Made by a program: the position numbers and the translations under genes
Shown here: positions 50,435-59,230 of the stretch, in pieces
Position numbering within the stretch: the stretch's first letter is position 1
Layout of the letters: each line of letters starts with the position of its first letter
Notes under the pieces: model-generated
Told to the model about the DNA's origin: nothing
The model's input: only the letters and a program-made list of their open reading frames with translations
Databases searched by the model: none
NCBI RefSeq assembly: GCF_000424665.1
Contig: NZ_AUKI01000011.1
Span: forward strand, 558,001 to 622,000
Origin: Salinimicrobium terrae DSM 17865
GTDB lineage: Bacteria > Bacteroidota > Bacteroidia > Flavobacteriales > Flavobacteriaceae
Direction of reading: 5' to 3'
Length of the DNA stretch: 64,000 bases

Positions 50435-50460
50435 TCAATTCTACAAGCTAAAAAGCCCAG

Positions 50461-50499
50461 ACCGGCTCAAAAAAATGACATTTTTGAGCCGGTTTTTTT
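50461..50499. terminator. Terminator between carbonic anhydrase and NDH-2, containing the palindromic motif
   Basis: 13-bp stem ACCGGCTCAAAAA / TTTTTGAGCCGGT with a 7-nt loop and T run on the + strand. The inner part is an exact copy of the window-wide palindrome (AAAAATGACATTTTT, 50471-50485). The stop of the convergent NDH-2 gene lies at its right edge. Confidence 0.88.
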
Positions 50500-51808
50500 A
50501 TACCTTCTTTTGGTCAACCTCAAGATTGTCTTTGTTGCTCTTAAAAGGCCTGATGATCAATCGGGCAGCTTTATCAAAATTCACATAGTTATATACCCAG
50601 TTAAAAAACGTGATAAGCCTGTTCCTAAAACCTACAAGAAAATAAAGGTGTATGAACATCCAGATGAACCAGGCAAAAAAGCCGCCAAATTTGAGTTTCC
50701 CTAGATCTACTACAGCCTTATTTCTTCCCACGGTAGCCATTGTCCCTTTATCGTAATATTCAAATGGCTGCATTTTTTCCCCTCTTAAAATATGCTTTAA
50801 ATTTTTTGCCAAATTTTTTCCCTGTTGAATTGCGGGCTGTGCAACCATAGGATGACCTCTTGGATAATCTTCATTGCTCATCAGGGCTATATCTCCAATG
50901 GCAAAAATATTCTCATAACCTTTAATCTGATTAAATACATTAACTTCATAGCGATCGGCTTTTTCAACCAGAGCAGATGCATTGAGACCTTCTACCGGAG
51001 CACCCGATACTCCTGCCGCCCAAATAAAGGTTGAAGTATGAAATGAAAGATTTTCTTTATTGGTACTCACTTTTTGACCATCATACTCCTGCACCATTAC
51101 ATTAAGATGTATTTCAACCCCGAGTTCTTTGAGAAATTTTTCAGCCTTCTTAGAAGCTTGCGCACTCATGGGAGGCAGCACCCTATCCAGGCCTTCAATG
51201 AGATGAATCTTCATCTCGGCGGGATCAAGGTCTCTAAAGTCCCGTGGCACGATGTGGTTGCGCACCTCGGCTATGGCACCACAAAGCTCAACGCCGGTTG
51301 GCCCTGCCCCCGCCACTACGAAATTAAGGAGTGCCTTTCGTTTTGCGGAATCTTCGGTGATTACTGCCTGTTCCAGATTTTCAAGGATCAAACTGCGAAT
51401 ATTTAAAGCCTGCGGAATTGTCTTCATCCACATAGCATTCTCCTGTATACTTTTATTTCCGAAAGAATTAGTGCGTGAACCCGTAGCCAGTACAAGATAA
51501 TCGTATGCCAGTTCCCCAATAGAAGTTTTGATCTTGTTTTCTTCAGGAATAATCCGTTGCACCTCAGTAAGTCTAAAATACCCGTCGGTGCTGTGACGTG
51601 TTATCTTCCGAAGGGGATAAGCAATGGAATCTGGCTCAAGACCTGAAGTTGATACCTGGTACAATAAAGGTTGAAAAGTATGGTAATTGTGACGATCCAG
51701 CAGGACCACCTGTATTTTCTCTTTTAATAAATGTTTTGCAATAGAAATTCCTGCAAAACCACCACCAACAATGACGACACGAGGGAATTCAGAAATTGGA
51801 ATATTCAT
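50498..51808 (-). CDS. ndh: Type II NADH:quinone oxidoreductase
   Basis: 436 residues. Two dinucleotide-binding folds are visible: RVVIVGGGFAGISIAKHL for FAD and NFVVAGAGPTGVELCGAIAE for NADH. Also present are DRHNYHTFQPLLYQV, LATGSRTN, FIWAAGVSG and IFAIGDIA. A C-terminal hydrophobic stretch (GGFFAWFIWMFIHLYFLVGFR is its core, residues ~370-390) should attach it to the membrane. It oxidises NADH and reduces quinone without pumping protons. It is monocistronic, convergent with the carbonic anhydrase gene. Confidence 0.95.
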   Translation of the reverse strand: MNIPISEFPRVVIVGGGFAGISIAKHLLKEKIQVVLLDRHNYHTFQPLLYQVSTSGLEPDSIAYPLRKITRHSTDGYFRLTEVQRIIPEENKIKTSIGELAYDYLVLATGSRTNSFGNKSIQENAMWMKTIPQALNIRSLILENLEQAVITEDSAKRKALLNFVVAGAGPTGVELCGAIAEVRNHIVPRDFRDLDPAEMKIHLIEGLDRVLPPMSAQASKKAEKFLKELGVEIHLNVMVQEYDGQKVSTNKENLSFHTSTFIWAAGVSGAPVEGLNASALVEKADRYEVNVFNQIKGYENIFAIGDIALMSNEDYPRGHPMVAQPAIQQGKNLAKNLKHILRGEKMQPFEYYDKGTMATVGRNKAVVDLGKLKFGGFFAWFIWMFIHLYFLVGFRNRLITFFNWVYNYVNFDKAARLIIRPFKSNKDNLEVDQKKV

Positions 51809-51927
51809 CCTTTAAAGCCTTTCTGCCAAAGTTAGAGCTTTCATATAGAAAAAAGAAGATAAATAAACCTTAAGGGAATTGTAACAAGAATCCTACTTTC
51901 GCTACTAATAAGAGTCTAAACAGCCTT

Positions 51928-52422
51928 GTGAAGAAAAAACTGGAACATGAATTTGTAAGCAATCTTGAAAAGCACCAGAATATTGTGCACAAGATATGTC
52001 GCATGTACACGAATGACCAGGAATCTCATAACGACCTGTTCCAGGAAATTACTATTCAGCTTTGGAATGCTTACCCCAAATTTAGAGGTGACTCTAAATT
52101 TAGTACCTGGATGTACAGGGTGGCACTTAATACTGCTATTACCTTATATAGAAAATCAAAAAAAGAACTGCGCACCCAGAATTATGATGAGGTAAGCTTC
52201 AAGATAAAATCAGAGGCATATAACGACGAGATTGAGAAGCAGCTACAATTAATGTACAAAGCCGTCAAAGAATTAAATGACATCGATAAGGCACTGGTTT
52301 TTTTATACCTCGAAGACCAATCCTATAGAGAAATTTCGGAAATGTTGGGAATATCTGAAGTGAATGCACGCGTGAAAATGAACAGGATCAAAAAAACATT
52401 AAAAAATATTTTAAATCCGTAG
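51928..52422 (+). CDS. RNA polymerase sigma factor, sigma-70 family
   Basis: 164 residues with a GTG start at 51928. Region 2 is HNDLFQEITIQLWNAYPKFRGDSKFSTWMYRVALNTAI and region 4 is YLEDQSYREISEMLGISEVNARVKMNRIKKTLK, the ECF-like two-domain build. It is followed within 10 bp by a membrane protein that may be its anti-sigma factor. A box TACTTTCG (51894-51901) lies 26 bp before the start. Target promoters are unknown. Confidence 0.93.
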   Translation: MKKKLEHEFVSNLEKHQNIVHKICRMYTNDQESHNDLFQEITIQLWNAYPKFRGDSKFSTWMYRVALNTAITLYRKSKKELRTQNYDEVSFKIKSEAYNDEIEKQLQLMYKAVKELNDIDKALVFLYLEDQSYREISEMLGISEVNARVKMNRIKKTLKNILNP

Positions 52423-52432
52423 TACCTACCAT

Positions 52433-53071
52433 ATGGATGAATTAGAATTTTTAAAACAAAACTGGAAAAAGCAGGAGGAGAATCTTCCCAGTCTTTCCTA
52501 TGATGAAATTTACAAAATGATCTGGAAGAAATCATCTTCCATTGTGAAGTGGATTTTTGTCATTAGTATAATAGAGTTGCTGCTTTCTACACTACTCACA
52601 GTTTTTATGGCCGATGCCAATTACTGGGATCAAATGGAAGAAATCCATCTTAAACAGGCGACGATTTTTGTATATATAATAAGCTATCTTATTACCTTCT
52701 ACTTTATTTATTGTTTCTATAGAAACTACAGGAGGATTTCCAGCACAGATGATGCTGCCACCCTTATGCACAACATCCTGAAAACACGTAGAACCGTACG
52801 AACTTATATTGCATATGTCTTAATATCCACAGGAATATACTCTGTAGTAGTAGCATATTTCACTATACAGAATCACCAGCTGGTACAGCAGGTGGAGGAT
52901 ACTTCAAAATATACATTTGACGCTATGGATTGGATAAAATTCACTGTAGCTGGTTGTATTATTCTCGCTATTTTTCTCCTGGCCCTATGGATGTTTTACA
53001 GGTTGATCTACGGTATATTTCTGCGCAGACTGAAAAGAAATTACCGGGAACTGAAAAAACTGGAAATGTAG
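52433..53071 (+). CDS. Membrane protein, probable anti-sigma partner
   Basis: 212 residues, no named family recognised. A soluble N-terminal ~40 residues (FLKQNWKKQEENLPSLSYDEIYKMI) is followed by four hydrophobic segments (about 38-58, 78-96, 124-143, 167-190). A short cytoplasmic N-terminus plus several helices, starting 10 bp after a sigma factor gene, is the usual picture for flavobacterial anti-sigma-like proteins; no zinc-binding HxxxCxxC is present. Function is inferred from position. Confidence 0.65.
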   Translation: MDELEFLKQNWKKQEENLPSLSYDEIYKMIWKKSSSIVKWIFVISIIELLLSTLLTVFMADANYWDQMEEIHLKQATIFVYIISYLITFYFIYCFYRNYRRISSTDDAATLMHNILKTRRTVRTYIAYVLISTGIYSVVVAYFTIQNHQLVQQVEDTSKYTFDAMDWIKFTVAGCIILAIFLLALWMFYRLIYGIFLRRLKRNYRELKKLEM

Positions 53072-53074
53072 AAG

Positions 53075-53521
53075 ATGGAACTTTTGCAATTAAATTCTGA
53101 AGTCATTAAAAAAGAAGGGGCGGCTGTAGAGCTGGAACTTCTCCTGAAAGAACTTTGCGACCGGGAACTGTCTGAAGATACTGTTACTCTGGTAAACAAA
53201 AAAATCGGGGAAATAAATAATTCATCCCTGGATACAGGAAAATCTCGCAAACAAATAAATGCTGCCAGAAGCTGTATTCTAAACCATCTTGAAAAAAAGC
53301 ATGGCCTTGTATCAAGAAACCACTACGCCACCTTATGGCTTCCCCTTGGTATGAGCGCTTTTGGTTTACCCATTGGTGCTCTTATATCGATTATCACCGG
53401 GAATGTAGCTTTTATAGGGGTTGGTTTACCTATTGGAATTGGAATTGGAAGCTTCTACGGAGCAAGCCTGGATAAAAAAGCAGAAAGAGAAGGTCGGGTT
53501 TTGAACTATACTCGGAAGTGA
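53075..53521 (+). CDS. Small membrane protein, unknown function
   Basis: 148 residues, starting 3 bp after the previous stop. Residues ~1-80 are helical and charged; ~85-130 form two hydrophobic segments rich in Gly (LWLPLGMSAFGLPIGALISIITGN, GVGLPIGIGIGSFYG, overlapping the helices), and a basic tail follows. No family recognised. As third gene of the sigma factor operon it may belong to the same signalling unit. Confidence 0.6.
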   Translation: MELLQLNSEVIKKEGAAVELELLLKELCDRELSEDTVTLVNKKIGEINNSSLDTGKSRKQINAARSCILNHLEKKHGLVSRNHYATLWLPLGMSAFGLPIGALISIITGNVAFIGVGLPIGIGIGSFYGASLDKKAEREGRVLNYTRK

Positions 53522-53563
53522 CTGAAAGTTCCACTGTACTGTTGAGTCCAGGAAAATATCTTC

Positions 53564-53580
53564 CAAAAATGCCATTTTTG
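53564..53580. repeat. Palindromic motif, exact copy, intergenic
   Basis: CAAAAATGCCATTTTTG, 8-bp arms around one base, between the convergent genes ending at 53521 and 53681. Confidence 0.6.
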
Positions 53581-53654
53581 AAGCCCCTGTTATTACAATT
53601 ATTTACTTTTTAAGGTGAAGCAATTCCGAAGAAAAATTATAATTTTTCTGCACA

Positions 53655-53675
53655 CTGATGACTGAGCACTGACCA
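53655..53675 (+). repeat. Short heptamer array of a second type
   Basis: CTGATGA, CTGAGCA, CTGACCA: three in-register 7-bp units just after the 3' end of the acyltransferase gene, followed by a degenerate fourth. The unit differs from the TGAGATT type near fadA. Confidence 0.5.
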
Positions 53676-53680
53676 CTAAA

Positions 53681-54484
53681 TCAATACTCCCATTGTCTTG
53701 TTTTGTTCAAATCTTCCATGGCTTCAAGTTCCTCTCTCGGAATCACCTTTAAGAAAGAAGGATGTTGTTCAATTGCATATTCTAATTTTTCCACAATCTC
53801 CTCTACGGTTTCATTTTCATAATCTATCACAAGTGGCTCTTTAATTTGGAAACTTTGAAGGATTCCTTTTTTCCTTACTCTTAGGCCTTTTTTATCAAAA
53901 GAACGTCTAAAACCGTCAATGACAATTGGAATAACAATTGGTTTGTACTGTTTGATAATATGAGCCGTACCTTTTCTAATTGGTTTAAAAGGCTTCGTTG
54001 TTCCCTGTGGGAAAGTGATTACCCATCCATCTTCAAGTGCGGTCCCTATATTTTTGTGATCTTCGGGGTTTACCTCCCGCTGCACTTCTTTGCCCTTTTC
54101 CCGCCACGTTCTCTCGACTGAAACTGCTCCGGCAAAAGCCATCATCCTTGTAAGAAACCCGGCGTTCATCGTTTCTTTGGCAGCCACGTAATATATATTG
54201 AGCTTTGGCTGCCACAAATAACCTACATTTTTAATAGAATCAACTCTCCCGCTTAAAGCCGCGTTAAACACATGAAACATGGCCGTAACATCAGCAAAAT
54301 AAGTTTGATGATTGGAGACGAAAAGAACGTTGTTGTCGGGCAGATTTTTAATAATTTCAGATCCTTCGATCTTAAGTTCATTAAATCCACGGTATCGTCT
54401 GTGCGAAAGCAATCCGAAGATGCGGATCAACCATTTTTTGAAGAAAAGATAATGTCCAAAAGGATTCTTTTTCAATATCCCCAT
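53681..54484 (-). CDS. 1-acyl-glycerol-3-phosphate acyltransferase family protein (PlsC-like)
   Basis: 267 residues from the ATG at 54484, chosen because GAGG lies 5 bases upstream; an in-frame ATG at 54514 would add 10 residues. The acyltransferase motifs are VSNHQTYFAD (HX4D), AGAVSVERTWREKG, FPQGTTKPFKPIRKGTAH (substrate-binding region) and VIPIVIDGF. It should transfer an acyl chain to a glycerol-phosphate type acceptor at the membrane. It is followed upstream by the Nudix gene 47 bp away on the same strand. Confidence 0.88.
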   Translation of the reverse strand: MGILKKNPFGHYLFFKKWLIRIFGLLSHRRYRGFNELKIEGSEIIKNLPDNNVLFVSNHQTYFADVTAMFHVFNAALSGRVDSIKNVGYLWQPKLNIYYVAAKETMNAGFLTRMMAFAGAVSVERTWREKGKEVQREVNPEDHKNIGTALEDGWVITFPQGTTKPFKPIRKGTAHIIKQYKPIVIPIVIDGFRRSFDKKGLRVRKKGILQSFQIKEPLVIDYENETVEEIVEKLEYAIEQHPSFLKVIPREELEAMEDLNKTRQWEY

Positions 54485-54531
54485 TTGATCCTCTACATTT
54501 TTAAAGAAACACAAATATACTTAATTCTAAC

Positions 54532-55173
54532 TTACAGGAGCTGCTTCAAAATTTCCTTCATTTCACTCAACATCATAGCAGTAGCTCCCCACACCACATG
54601 GCCATTTAACAAAAAAGCAGGCACCTCTATTTCTTTAGCATAAGATGTACTAAGAGTTTCTTTGACTAAACAGGATTCGCTCATAAACTCCTCCAGTGTT
54701 ATTTCCAGCACAGACTCCACCTCCTCCTCTTGCGGTATCAACCTTGGCGTCTTCTTCATAACACCCATAAAAGGATGAACCCAGAAATTGCTGGGAGGAA
54801 TATACAAGCGTGTCATCTCCCTCATAATTTCAACTTCATGCTGGGGAATACCAACTTCTTCTTCTGTTTCCCGAAGGGCCGTATGCGCCAGGTCCCGGTC
54901 ATCTAACTCCACTCTACCTCCAGGAAATCCAACCTGATTGGAATGAACGCCTCTGTATGTTTTTCTGAGAATTAATACAAAGCGAGTCTCACCGCTCTTT
55001 CCGGGATAAAAAACTGAAAGAACTGCCGCCTGTTTAGGTTTTTGTGAATTGATATCCAAATTTTCCAGTTCCCTCATTCTCAGCATGGGTGCCAATTTAA
55101 AGTGCGCCTCCTCGCCTGGAAGTGTAATTTTCCTTAAATTCGGGCTTAGACTTAGAAAATTCTGAAAATCCAT
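54532..55173 (-). CDS. CoA pyrophosphatase-type Nudix hydrolase
   Basis: 213 residues. The Nudix box is complete: GFPGGRVELDDRDLAHTALRETEEEVGI, whose key residues are G, E, and REtEEE.G. The preceding VGFPGG and the N-terminal extension match the NudL/CoAse group that cleaves CoA and its derivatives. Its ATG (55173-55171) overlaps the ATG of the divergent cyclophilin (55172-55174) within one CATG. An internal Met is possible, so the true start is slightly uncertain. Confidence 0.88.
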   Translation of the reverse strand: MDFQNFLSLSPNLRKITLPGEEAHFKLAPMLRMRELENLDINSQKPKQAAVLSVFYPGKSGETRFVLILRKTYRGVHSNQVGFPGGRVELDDRDLAHTALRETEEEVGIPQHEVEIMREMTRLYIPPSNFWVHPFMGVMKKTPRLIPQEEEVESVLEITLEEFMSESCLVKETLSTSYAKEIEVPAFLLNGHVVWGATAMMLSEMKEILKQLL

Positions 55174-55915
55174 GAGATCGAAATTTTTCCTGATATTGAT
55201 TTTGGCTATTGCAGTTTCTGCAAGCTGTGAAGATAAAAAATCTTCAACACAAAACGAGGTGGAAAATATGCTCGAAGAACCTATTCAACCAGATAGTACC
55301 AGATTAGACAATACTAAGGTAGAAGAGGTTGTTGAAGCCGAAGTAAAGCGTGAAAAGAGGGAGGGCCCGCTTCTTGTACAGGAAGAATTGATCCCATTCC
55401 TCATGGAGTACGGCAAAAAACATGATGAAAACAGAGTGCGTATTAAAACACGGTTTGGTGATATTGATGTGGAATTATTCGAGGATACGCCTCTTCACCG
55501 TGCCAACTTCCTTTACATGGTTAAGAATGATTATTATGATGGTACTTTCTTTCACCGTGTTTCAGAGGGTTTTGTGATTCAGGGAGGAAACTCAGATAAT
55601 CCCGACACCAATCGAAAACGTCATCGGATTGGCGATTTCCTGATCCCCAGTGAATTCGATGCGGGTCACCGGCATGTGAGGGGAGCTCTTGCAGCAGCAA
55701 AATACTCTGAACAAAACGTAAGTAAAGCCTCCTCTCCCTATGAATTCTACATAGTGCAGGATCCCGGCGGCGCACCACATCTTAATAATGACCATACGGT
55801 TTTTGGCAGGGTTGTTTCGGGAATGGACGTTGTAGATGAAATCAACAAACTCCCTACAGATGATAGCGAATGGCCGTTGCGGAACATCCACATCGAAATG
55901 GAAGTACTTGATTAG
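55172..55915 (+). CDS. Peptidyl-prolyl isomerase, cyclophilin type, lipoprotein
   Basis: 247 residues. A signal peptide with lipobox AVSASC (C19) predicts an envelope lipoprotein. An acidic linker (~20-75) leads to a cyclophilin domain: VRIKTRFGDIDVELFEDTPLHRANFLYMV is its start, then FFHRVSEGFVIQGG, RGALAAAKYS and HTVFGRVVSGMDVVDEI. It catalyses proline isomerisation in protein folding outside the cytoplasm. It ends exactly where the convergent RDD gene ends, with no terminator between them. Confidence 0.93.
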   Translation: MRSKFFLILILAIAVSASCEDKKSSTQNEVENMLEEPIQPDSTRLDNTKVEEVVEAEVKREKREGPLLVQEELIPFLMEYGKKHDENRVRIKTRFGDIDVELFEDTPLHRANFLYMVKNDYYDGTFFHRVSEGFVIQGGNSDNPDTNRKRHRIGDFLIPSEFDAGHRHVRGALAAAKYSEQNVSKASSPYEFYIVQDPGGAPHLNNDHTVFGRVVSGMDVVDEINKLPTDDSEWPLRNIHIEMEVLD

Positions 55916-56629
55916 TTACTGCTGCGTATAATAAGTGTAATCTTTAAGCACGGTTTTTATGAACTGTACCGGTTTTTCTTCGGGTGTTACCTGAAGCAAA
56001 TCTGATACTTTTTTTGAGAGTCTGCCAATTACTCTATAATTAGAGTTCTGAAGGGAATTTTTATAGATCTCCTTTATCTCCTGCAAATCCCGATCTGAAA
56101 GCATGGTCACCTGCGGATAAACCGGCCGGTAATCTTCAGGAACATTTACCAGTAGGGTTTTGTCCAATCCGGTCCTCACTCTTTCTGAAATTACAGTTGT
56201 ACCTGCCGCTAAATCCCCCAGTCGCTGACCTTTTCCATTCATTAAAATTGTGACGACAGCTACACTCCCGCTTGTTAAGGTTATATCTACAATTCTTAAA
56301 AGCCAGCGCACAAGAAAATTAGAAAATGCCGGTCTTGAGCCATCTAAATTCACAACTCTAAGGTCTAAAGCCGCTTTACCCGGCGATTGCCCGTTCCACA
56401 AACTCTCCCATAAAAGAAAATACAGCAGCAATGGCAACATTACCACACTCATGAAAAGCCATTCCTGTCCCTGGTTGGCATCAAGACCTCCCATGAGCAT
56501 AACTGCGACTATAATATAAGCCAGCATGATGAGCCCGTCTATAAGGTATGCGAGTATTCGTTCCCCTACCCCGGCAACATTCTGAGTGATGCTTATATTT
56601 TGGGCAGTTTCAATTTGAAAATTATCCAT
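55916..56629 (-). CDS. RDD family membrane protein
   Basis: 237 residues. The RDD pattern is VGERILAYLIDGLIMLAYIIV in helix 1, a second helix near VVMLPLLLYFLLWESLWNGQSPGKAALDLRVV and a third near NFLVRWLLRIVD. The C-terminal ~85 residues are soluble. It is divergent from the SpoIIM-like gene, 33 bp apart, and RDD proteins are regular members of this MoxR-type neighbourhood. Role unknown; some RDD proteins exchange sodium for protons. Confidence 0.88.
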   Translation of the reverse strand: MDNFQIETAQNISITQNVAGVGERILAYLIDGLIMLAYIIVAVMLMGGLDANQGQEWLFMSVVMLPLLLYFLLWESLWNGQSPGKAALDLRVVNLDGSRPAFSNFLVRWLLRIVDITLTSGSVAVVTILMNGKGQRLGDLAAGTTVISERVRTGLDKTLLVNVPEDYRPVYPQVTMLSDRDLQEIKEIYKNSLQNSNYRVIGRLSKKVSDLLQVTPEEKPVQFIKTVLKDYTYYTQQ

Positions 56630-56662
56630 TTAATATGTTTCTTTGAGACAAATTAGCAAAGA

Positions 56663-57652
56663 ATGCGCGAGGCCACTTTCGTGAAGCAAAATAAGGATAA
56701 TTGGCAAAGATTTGAAAGTGCACTACAAAATAATGCGCTCGAGTCTCCCGGTGAATTATCAAACCTGTATCTTGAGGTGACAGATCACCTGAGTTACGCG
56801 CAGACTTTCTATCCCGGTAGCAATACCCTTCATTACCTCAATAGCCTGGCCTCAAGAGCTCATCAAAAAATTTACCGCAACAAAAAGGAATCAAAAAACA
56901 GGTTCATCACCTTTTTCACCGAAGAATTTCCGCGGGAATTTTACCAATATCAGAAGCAATTGTTATTGGCGTTTCTGGTATTTGCTCTTTTTGTGGCAGC
57001 GGGAAGTTTCTCTGCCGCAAGTGATGGCGCATTTGTTCGCTCCATCCTGGGAGATGCTTATGTGAATATGACGCTAGATAACATTGCAAATAATGATCCT
57101 ATGGCCGTTTATAAAAAAATGGGGGAGATGGAAATGTTTCTCGGGATCACCATCAATAACGTGAGGGTGGCTTTAATGGCTTTTGTTTTTGGCATTTTTG
57201 CGGGAGTGGGAACTCTTTACATAATTATGCAGAATGCCATTATGCTCGGCTCTTTCCAGTACTTCTTCTATGAAAAAGGTCTTCTTTGGGAATCGGTAAG
57301 GACGATCTGGATTCACGGCACCATTGAGATTTTTGTGATCATTGTTGCTGCTTGTGCAGGTCTTGTTGTGGGAAAAGGAATTCTTTTTCCCGGCACCTAT
57401 TCCCGACTCACATCCTTCGTGAACGGAATAAAATCAGGGCTAAAAATAGTAATTAGCACCATTCCTTTTTTTGTAGTTGCAGGTTTTTTTGAAGGCTTTG
57501 TAACACGGCAAACTCAAATGCCCGACTGGCTGGCAATTCTAATCATAGCCTCCTCCCTGGCACTTGTTTTATTTTACTACGTTTTTTATCCTATTTATTT
57601 ACATAGAAAAACCAACAATGTCTCAATCAATCGAATTCCGAAAACAACGTGA
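56663..57652 (+). CDS. Stage II sporulation protein M-like membrane protein
   Basis: 329 residues. SpoIIM (DUF95) features: an N-terminal helical region with YRNKKESKNRFITFFTEEFPREF, then about five membrane helices (QLLLAFLVFALFVAAGSF, NNVRVALMAFVFGIFAGVGTLYIIMQNAIMLG, WIHGTIEIFVIIVAACAGLVVGKG). In non-sporulating Bacteroidota it belongs to the cluster with DUF4129, DUF4350, MoxR and DUF58 proteins rather than to sporulation. Its 3' end overlaps the next gene by 35 bp. Confidence 0.92.
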   Translation: MREATFVKQNKDNWQRFESALQNNALESPGELSNLYLEVTDHLSYAQTFYPGSNTLHYLNSLASRAHQKIYRNKKESKNRFITFFTEEFPREFYQYQKQLLLAFLVFALFVAAGSFSAASDGAFVRSILGDAYVNMTLDNIANNDPMAVYKKMGEMEMFLGITINNVRVALMAFVFGIFAGVGTLYIIMQNAIMLGSFQYFFYEKGLLWESVRTIWIHGTIEIFVIIVAACAGLVVGKGILFPGTYSRLTSFVNGIKSGLKIVISTIPFFVVAGFFEGFVTRQTQMPDWLAILIIASSLALVLFYYVFYPIYLHRKTNNVSINRIPKTT

Positions 57653-58481
57653 GCTGGGAGATATCATCACCGATACCTTTAAGTTTCTCCGACAAAATTT
57701 CAAACCATTATTTAAAAATATTTTCAAGATCACCGGACCTGTTTTCGTAATCCTTACCCTTGCTATAGGGTATTATTCATATTTGGGAATGGATATTTTC
57801 TCTAATCCATTTTTAAATGATAATTCTGAAATTAACATTGAAATGTTTATCATTTCTGTTTTTATTCTCTTTTCTTCCCTTGTGGCATTTTATGTACTGC
57901 TTTATAACACTGTGCTGCATTACATTAAAAGTTACATTGAAAATTTGGGAGAGGTAGATCATACCGAAGTTTCCCGGGGAGTAAAAAATGACTTTGGAAA
58001 GATGCTGGGTCTTGTTCTTCTGGTAGGGTTAATTACCATTTTTGCTTTCTTTTTATGTGTTCTCCCGGCAATATATGTTTGGGTGCCGCTTTCTCTTGCT
58101 CCCGCTATGCTCATCTTTGCCCGTACCTCAGTCCTGGATTCCATAAGCTATTCTTTCAGCCTCATTAAAGACAACTGGTGGAACACATTTTTTACACTTT
58201 TTGTAATTACCCTGCTAATTTATGTCATAAGCTTCATCTTTCAATTTCCGCTTATGATCTATATGTTCATTAAAGGATTAACTATGTCTCAAGAGGGCAG
58301 CGTGGCAAATCTTGCCGATATGGTGGATTGGGTTTATGTATTTTTTAATGTACTCTCCTCTCTTTTCCAGTACCTGCTTTCGGTTATTGGAGTAGTGGCT
58401 TCGGCTTTTATATATTACCACCTGGACGAAAAGAAAAATGCCACAGGTACTTATGAACGTATCTCAAACCTGGGATCTTAA
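57618..58481 (+). CDS. Polytopic membrane protein of the MoxR cluster, unknown function
   Basis: 287 residues from the ATG at 57618 (MSQSIEFRKQRELGDIITD); a longer frame from 57564 would overlap more of the previous gene and place a hydrophobic leader before this typical start. About five to six helices follow (FKITGPVFVILTLAIGYYS, MFIISVFILFSSLVAFYVLL, GLVLLVGLITIFAFFLCVLP and others). No named family is certain. It sits in every direction-matched, tightly packed gene pair of this cluster, so it probably works with its neighbours. Confidence 0.85.
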   Translation: MSQSIEFRKQRELGDIITDTFKFLRQNFKPLFKNIFKITGPVFVILTLAIGYYSYLGMDIFSNPFLNDNSEINIEMFIISVFILFSSLVAFYVLLYNTVLHYIKSYIENLGEVDHTEVSRGVKNDFGKMLGLVLLVGLITIFAFFLCVLPAIYVWVPLSLAPAMLIFARTSVLDSISYSFSLIKDNWWNTFFTLFVITLLIYVISFIFQFPLMIYMFIKGLTMSQEGSVANLADMVDWVYVFFNVLSSLFQYLLSVIGVVASAFIYYHLDEKKNATGTYERISNLGS

Positions 58482-58483
58482 AA

Positions 58484-59230
58484 ATGGCAAAATTCTTCTT
58501 CTTTTTTTACTTTGCATTCGGTCTTTCGGATTCTGCCAGGGTCCTGGTGATGCCAATACAAACTGCGGAAGAAGAATTGGTGCCTTTGGATTTCTCTGAA
58601 GAAACCATTGAAGAGTTTAAACAAGATCCAGATTATGATTATTCTGAAGCAACGGTCGATGACAGCTGGTGGACCAAATTCAAACGCTACTTAAGACTTC
58701 AATGGCAGCGATCCCTTAACTGGATGTTCGGGGATTATGAAGCTCCGTTACTGTTGGCTATTTTTCTTGATATCCTGCCTTACCTTTTAATTGGATTGTT
58801 ACTCGCTCTCATTCTTTATCTCTTCGGAAAAATGAACCCCGGAAATCACCTTTTTGGCACCCCATCCAGGGCAGAACTTCATTTTAATGAGGAAGAAAAG
58901 ATCATAAAGACAAGTGATATCAAGAAGCTTATAGAGAAGGCTGTAGCGGCCGAAGATTATCGCCTGGCTGTTCGGTATCATTTCCTTTATATCCTTCAGC
59001 AATTATCGCGGCAGGAGCTCGTAATCTATGATGCGGCCAAGACCGATGAGGAATACGTGCAGGAAATAAAAGATCCCGAACTTCAAAACCGTTTTAAAAG
59101 ATTAAACCGTATTTATGATTTTGTGTGGTATGGGAATTTCACCACAACGGCTTCAGATTATGAAAAGATCAAAAATGAATTCGTCAAAACCGAAGAATTA
59201 ATTCAGCCGCAACATGAGCAAAGCTTATAA
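58484..59230 (+). CDS. DUF4129 domain membrane protein
   Basis: 248 residues. An N-terminal hydrophobic segment (AKFFFFFYFAFGL) may be a signal peptide. A transmembrane helix lies at ~94-115 (LDILPYLLIGLLLALILYLFG is its core), then a cytoplasmic helical domain with LIEKAVAAEDYRLAVRYHFLYILQQLSRQ, the DUF4129 signature. It starts 2 bp after the previous stop and overlaps the next gene by 17 bp. Confidence 0.88.
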   Translation: MAKFFFFFYFAFGLSDSARVLVMPIQTAEEELVPLDFSEETIEEFKQDPDYDYSEATVDDSWWTKFKRYLRLQWQRSLNWMFGDYEAPLLLAIFLDILPYLLIGLLLALILYLFGKMNPGNHLFGTPSRAELHFNEEEKIIKTSDIKKLIEKAVAAEDYRLAVRYHFLYILQQLSRQELVIYDAAKTDEEYVQEIKDPELQNRFKRLNRIYDFVWYGNFTTTASDYEKIKNEFVKTEELIQPQHEQSL

